A DNA stretch of 9,907 bases. Source: Acidobacteriota bacterium. GTDB lineage: Bacteria > Acidobacteriota > Thermoanaerobaculia > Gp7-AA8. The DNA is taken from contig QHVX01000207.1 in NCBI GenBank assembly GCA_003222375.1, forward strand, positions 464 through 10,370. Direction: 5' to 3'. Shown piece after piece: positions 7,101 through 9,907 of the stretch (position 1 is its first letter; every line of letters starts with the position of its first letter). The notes beneath the pieces were generated by a model that saw only the letters and a list, made by a program, of their open reading frames with translations, was not told the origin of the DNA and did no database searches. The position numbers and the translations under genes are program-made.

Positions 7101-7794
7101 GTCGCAGCAGATCAAAGTCGTCGACGCATTCGATCTCGACGACGAGCTGCGCAGCCTTCTCAAACCCGGCGAGATGCTGCGCGACGCGCACGGTCGCCGG
7201 CATCGGCTTCCGCGTTACTTCTACGAAGTTCCGTCGCACGACTCGGCGGTGGAGATCCGGCTCACCCCGCACTTCGGAATCAACGAATTCATCTTCGTCG
7301 ATCTTCGAGAGGCGCAGCGGCTGCAGCAGTTCCCGCGCTACGTTCCATGCGCGGTGCGCATGCTCGCATTTTTTCTCGAGCAGTTCCGAACGGCCGCGGG
7401 CGGCTCCGTTCACATCGCGGTGAATGGAGGTTACAGATCGCCGGCGCACAAGATGGCCATCGATGGATCGCCGCACATGTGGGGAACGGCCGCCGATATT
7501 TATCGGATCGGAAGCTCGATTCTCAAAACGAAAGAGCTGATCGATCGCTTCAACGATGTCGCTGAGGAGTTGAGCGACGACGTGGTGGTCATGCCCTACG
7601 GTCACGAGACTGGCAAGACTGTCGACGACCACGTTCACATCGACCTCGGCTACCTCACCGTGATTCCGCGCGAGATCAGCGAAGACCGCATGGAAGTTCC
7701 GCAGGAACACCGCCCACGCTTCGCTTTTGAAGAGCGACGAAAACGCGAGCGGCGAGTGCCAGTCGTCGCCGCTGAGGCCGAAAAAACACAATAA
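7093..7794 (+). CDS. M15-type zinc D-Ala-D-Ala carboxypeptidase-like protein
   Basis: The 233-residue protein carries the metal-binding pattern of the M15/VanY/Hedgehog-type fold: NGGYRSP (residues 111-117) followed by SPHMWGTAADIY, with His128 and Asp135 as the H-x6-D ligands, and DDHVHIDLG with His182 as third ligand. Such enzymes cleave D-Ala-D-Ala or L,D peptide bonds of peptidoglycan stems. Residues 1-105 form an uncharacterised N-terminal region; the last 30 residues are Arg/Glu-rich and probably unstructured. No signal peptide or membrane segment is visible, which is odd for a murein enzyme. The start ATG overlaps the end of the serine hydrolase by 8 nt, so the two are likely co-translated. 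Its substrate may be a cytoplasmic peptide rather than mature peptidoglycan, but this is inference. Confidence 0.83.
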   Translation: MSESQQIKVVDAFDLDDELRSLLKPGEMLRDAHGRRHRLPRYFYEVPSHDSAVEIRLTPHFGINEFIFVDLREAQRLQQFPRYVPCAVRMLAFFLEQFRTAAGGSVHIAVNGGYRSPAHKMAIDGSPHMWGTAADIYRIGSSILKTKELIDRFNDVAEELSDDVVVMPYGHETGKTVDDHVHIDLGYLTVIPREISEDRMEVPQEHRPRFAFEERRKRERRVPVVAAEAEKTQ

Positions 7795-7876
7795 ATTGTT
7801 TCGTGGTCCGGCGTGCCGTTTGCTTAAGGGCACTCAGCAGTTCTGTTCGCTCAATCCCCTCCCGGACAGGCCCCGG

Positions 7877-9433
7877 ATGCCGACGAATTGGAAAGATGAA
7901 ATCGGAAATGAACGGATCCCGCAGCGGACCTGGCTGCGGATGCCCGTCATCGGCATGGAGTCGGAGTTCAACGTCTGGCTCGACGAGGTCGAGATCGACC
8001 CGAAAAAGTACTGGCGCCACCCGGGAGCGTTCATCGATCAGGACCTTCTGCCGCGGGAAAAATCTTCCCTGCAGCTTCCCACCGGCGGCGCGGTTTATTT
8101 TGATCGCGGCGTCATCGAAGTCGTCACGCCGGTCATCGAGCTTGCTCCCCGCAGCACGGCCAGGATGGTCAGAAATCTGTGGGAACAGATCGCCTGGGTC
8201 CGTGATCAGTTGACGAAGTGGGAGAAGAGGAGCGGACACACAGTCCGCCTCAAGGCGTACAGCAGCCACTACAACGTTTCCTTCGAGATTCCGAGGTCGG
8301 AACAGGGTCCGAACCGCAATATTCGGAAGCTCGCGTTGCTGCTCACGTACATCCTGCCCGTTCCAGTGATGGTCGTCGGGACGAACCGCCGCTCCACCGG
8401 TGTCGGCGTGAGACCGCGAAGCAATCGGATCGAAGTCACGGTCGACTTCACGCCCGATCCGGGATTGATGGTCGCGACCGCGACGCTGATCGTCGGCATC
8501 GTGCGCGAGGTGATGTCGTGGCCGACTTACGACCTCTCGCTTTTGCAAAAACTGCCGATTCCGGTCGTCGCGGGCGTCGTGCCCGGGAAACACACGACTC
8601 GCAAGGGATGGCTCACCAAAGATTTCCACTATCCGCAGAGTCCATACACGTCCGATATCAATGCTGCGATCTGGACCACGCAGTACGGCAGGAAGGTATC
8701 GCTTCGGCGGATGGCCAGACAGGTAGCGTGGTATTTCCGGAGATCGATTCGCCAATTCTCCGATCCTTTCAGTTTTCGATTGCTCTTCGCGATTCTCAAC
8801 GGGCGCGCGCCGTCGATGCTCGAGCTCGTGGATCGGCCGACAGCCTACGAAGACGTCGGACATCTCTGCCGGTGGGGAATGGTCATCCACGAGTTGAAGA
8901 ACTACTACGCTGAAATGGAGCTGTTGAAGCCGCGGCGTCAGGTGTGGGATCGACAGTCGATCGACGAATACGTCCTCGCGCGCCAGCACGCGCGTACATT
9001 CCTTTCGAAAGAGCTCGACGCTGTCGGAGCGAAGAAAGACGCGGCGCCAGCTCCTGTCGTCCCAAGGGTTCGCCGCACGAGGCGGCGTAAGGACACCTCC
9101 GTCAGGCTAGTGCCCCCGCGAGCTCCCGACTATCTCGATCGTCGCGGCACTGCGCTTCTGCCGGCGACCCCGAAACGAGAGCGGAGACGTCGCGGCGATC
9201 GGCGGAAAAACAATTACGCCGTGCCGTTTCCCGATCGACGTCTCACGCGCTCGGCATACGAACAGGTCTTCCTCAAACTCGTCTCGGGAGGCCGTCTGCG
9301 CGTCGGCAATGACGTCTACCGGCCGATCGGCATGAAGGGTTGGTACCACGCGATCTTCCGGCGCGACTCCGATGGCGCGGAACGATTGCTGTCGATCGAC
9401 CAACTGCTCGAGAAGATTAACGACTGGATCTGA
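7877..9433 (+). CDS. GCS/glutamine-synthetase-fold ligase-like protein with C-terminal extension
   Basis: A 518-residue protein of unknown function. Its N-terminal half looks like the carboxylate-amine ligase superfamily (YbdK/GCS2, PafA/Dop): GMESEF (26-31) matches the metal-binding G-x-E-x-E start, VYFDRGVIEVVTPV (73-86) matches the second acidic strand, AYSSHYNVSFE (127-137) matches the substrate/ATP loop, and NRIEVTVDF (183-191) a later basic/acidic strand. Residues about 385-444 are Arg/Pro-rich and probably disordered; residues 445-518 form a separate small domain. ATG 7877 is chosen because homology-like sequence begins soon after, with GGACAGG 6 nt upstream; the frame is open back to 7727 but that part overlaps the M15 gene and looks non-coding. 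Expected chemistry is ATP-dependent amide-bond formation, by fold analogy only. Same strand as the two hydrolases, 82 nt downstream. Confidence 0.72.
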   Translation: MPTNWKDEIGNERIPQRTWLRMPVIGMESEFNVWLDEVEIDPKKYWRHPGAFIDQDLLPREKSSLQLPTGGAVYFDRGVIEVVTPVIELAPRSTARMVRNLWEQIAWVRDQLTKWEKRSGHTVRLKAYSSHYNVSFEIPRSEQGPNRNIRKLALLLTYILPVPVMVVGTNRRSTGVGVRPRSNRIEVTVDFTPDPGLMVATATLIVGIVREVMSWPTYDLSLLQKLPIPVVAGVVPGKHTTRKGWLTKDFHYPQSPYTSDINAAIWTTQYGRKVSLRRMARQVAWYFRRSIRQFSDPFSFRLLFAILNGRAPSMLELVDRPTAYEDVGHLCRWGMVIHELKNYYAEMELLKPRRQVWDRQSIDEYVLARQHARTFLSKELDAVGAKKDAAPAPVVPRVRRTRRRKDTSVRLVPPRAPDYLDRRGTALLPATPKRERRRRGDRRKNNYAVPFPDRRLTRSAYEQVFLKLVSGGRLRVGNDVYRPIGMKGWYHAIFRRDSDGAERLLSIDQLLEKINDWI

Positions 9434-9712
9434 GAACCAGGGTGCCGCGTGCCGGGTGCCGCGCAGACCGGCTTGATTGATCGGAGCGCCAAGTGCCGGT
9501 TCCACTCTTGCTGATTGCCGGTAGATTCGATCTCTCAGCCGCGGGCGTTCCAGGATGCTCGCGAGAAGATCCGCCGATCCCCACGCCAGAAACGCCGACG
9601 CGGCGATCGTGAAGAGCTGTGATGTGGTTTGTAGGCCGAGGAGAAAAAAAAGGCAGACGGGAAGGATGATTCCCATCGCGATGGCGCCAACGATCAGGCG
9701 GCGTCCTGACAC
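9107..9712 (-). CDS. Small two-helix membrane protein with dubious antisense tail
   Basis: The frame begins at GTG 9712, 12 nt after the transglycosylase stop and in the same frame. The first roughly 65 residues look like a genuine protein: a short basic start (SGRR), a hydrophobic helix at about residues 6-26 (LIVGAIAMG...FFLLG), a second at about 31-51 (SQLFTIAAS...DLLA), then a charged ILERPRLRDR segment. Beyond about residue 70 the frame crosses the 7-nt repeat at 9441-9461 and continues some 325 nt antisense to the ligase gene before TAG at 9107-9109, which is unlikely to be native protein. I do not recognise a named family. An eight-base A/T run at 9644-9651 lies within the first helix, but hydrophobic coding continues on both sides, so no frameshift is evident there. 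Probably co-transcribed with the transglycosylase. Confidence 0.45.
   Translation of the reverse strand: MSGRRLIVGAIAMGIILPVCLFFLLGLQTTSQLFTIAASAFLAWGSADLLASILERPRLRDRIYRQSARVEPALGAPINQAGLRGTRHAAPWFSDPVVNLLEQLVDRQQSFRAIGVAPEDRVVPTLHADRPVDVIADAQTASRDEFEEDLFVCRARETSIGKRHGVIVFPPIAATSPLSFRGRRQKRSAATIEIVGSSRGH
9441..9461. repeat. Three tandem 7-nt repeats of the NGTGCCG family
   Basis: GGTGCCG, CGTGCCG, GGTGCCG lie head to tail 7 nt after the ligase stop; a lone AGTGCCG follows at 9492-9498. These are the same units as in the hairpin at 4969-5033, here without the inverted arm. They lie in a convergent intergenic region and are also read, on the minus strand, inside the long open frame of the small membrane protein. 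Confidence 0.75.
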
Positions 9713-9724
9713 GCGGCTATTGAA

Positions 9725-9907
9725 TCACAGTCCCGCTTGCAAATCGGCGGCGTGGCTCTGCACGCGATCGCCGAAGTCCTGCTGAAACCCCCGCACTTTC
9801 TGCACGTAGTTTCGCGTTTCGCGATACGGAGGAATTCCGCCGAAGCGCCGTACGGCACCTTCCCCGGCGTTGTATGCCGCGATCGCCTTCTGCTGATCGC
9901 CGTGAAA
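9725..9907 (-). CDS. Lytic transglycosylase (SLT domain), C-terminal fragment
   Basis: The minus strand encodes 60 residues entering from the right window edge and ending at TGA (9727-9725). The segment QQKAIAAYNAGEGAVRR followed by GGIPPYRETRNYVQKV is the characteristic end of the Slt/goose-lysozyme-like transglycosylase domain (AYNAG helix, then the Y-x-E-T-x-x-Y-V motif). These enzymes cleave the MurNAc-GlcNAc bond of peptidoglycan to leave 1,6-anhydroMurNAc, normally in the periplasm. The catalytic Glu and any signal peptide lie beyond the window. About 25 residues follow the domain and look like a simple C-terminal tail. It is convergent with the ligase gene. Confidence 0.88.
   Translation of the reverse strand, partial: FHGDQQKAIAAYNAGEGAVRRFGGIPPYRETRNYVQKVRGFQQDFGDRVQSHAADLQAGL

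Noticed and set aside
7727..7876. Longer N-terminus for the ligase-like gene from ATG 7727
   Set aside because: It overlaps the end of the M15 gene in another frame, looks like non-coding translation, and a better placed start with a purine-rich site exists at 7877.
7676..8989. 437-residue minus-strand frame antisense to the ligase-like gene
   Set aside because: The plus-strand frame has coherent motifs and matches gene direction; the antisense product is Arg/Asp/His-rich with no recognisable motif.

Overview
The window is GC-rich bacterial DNA with tightly packed genes, GTG as well as ATG starts, and stop/start overlaps. The gene content (a lysine/diaminopimelate operon of the succinylase type headed by an archaeal/fungal-type aspartate-semialdehyde dehydrogenase) and the dispersed palindromic repeats suggest an uncultured soil-type phylum such as Acidobacteriota or Gemmatimonadota. 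That assignment is inference from general impression only; no rRNA or other marker gene is present.

Positions 9-6149 (+) form one biosynthetic operon in pathway order: asd, lysC, dapB, dapA, dapD and a PLP aminotransferase that is a good candidate for the DapC step. Together they would take aspartyl phosphate to N-succinyl-LL-diaminopimelate, the precursor of lysine and of the diaminopimelate in peptidoglycan. Genes for DapE, DapF and LysA are not in the window. Most junctions are overlaps or zero-gap. Two are interrupted by small palindromic repeats. At lysC/dapB an 82-nt inverted repeat is flanked by a 19-nt direct duplication that regenerates both the lysC stop and the dapB start with its ribosome binding site. 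At dapD/aminotransferase a hairpin of 7-nt units sits directly against the aminotransferase ATG. lysC itself is broken: about 20 codons are missing after codon 134, with a change of frame, which is either a real lesion or an assembly error.

Positions 6198-9433 (+) hold three co-oriented genes: a penicillin-binding/class A beta-lactamase-fold serine hydrolase, an M15-type zinc peptidase that overlaps it by 8 nt, and a protein whose N-terminal half resembles the glutamine-synthetase/glutamate-cysteine-ligase fold (GCS, YbdK, PafA/Dop) and which carries an Arg-rich linker and a C-terminal module. None shows a signal peptide. The combination of two peptide hydrolases with an amide-forming ligase fold is the part most likely to be an undescribed system.

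Positions 9434-9907 contain a third copy of the 7-nt repeat, then minus-strand genes: a small two-helix membrane protein whose reading frame runs improbably far antisense into the ligase gene, and the C-terminal 60 residues of a lytic transglycosylase cut off by the window edge. The right-hand genes thus centre on peptidoglycan or peptide processing, next to the operon that makes peptidoglycan's diaminopimelate. No tRNA, rRNA, CRISPR array or clear promoter was seen.
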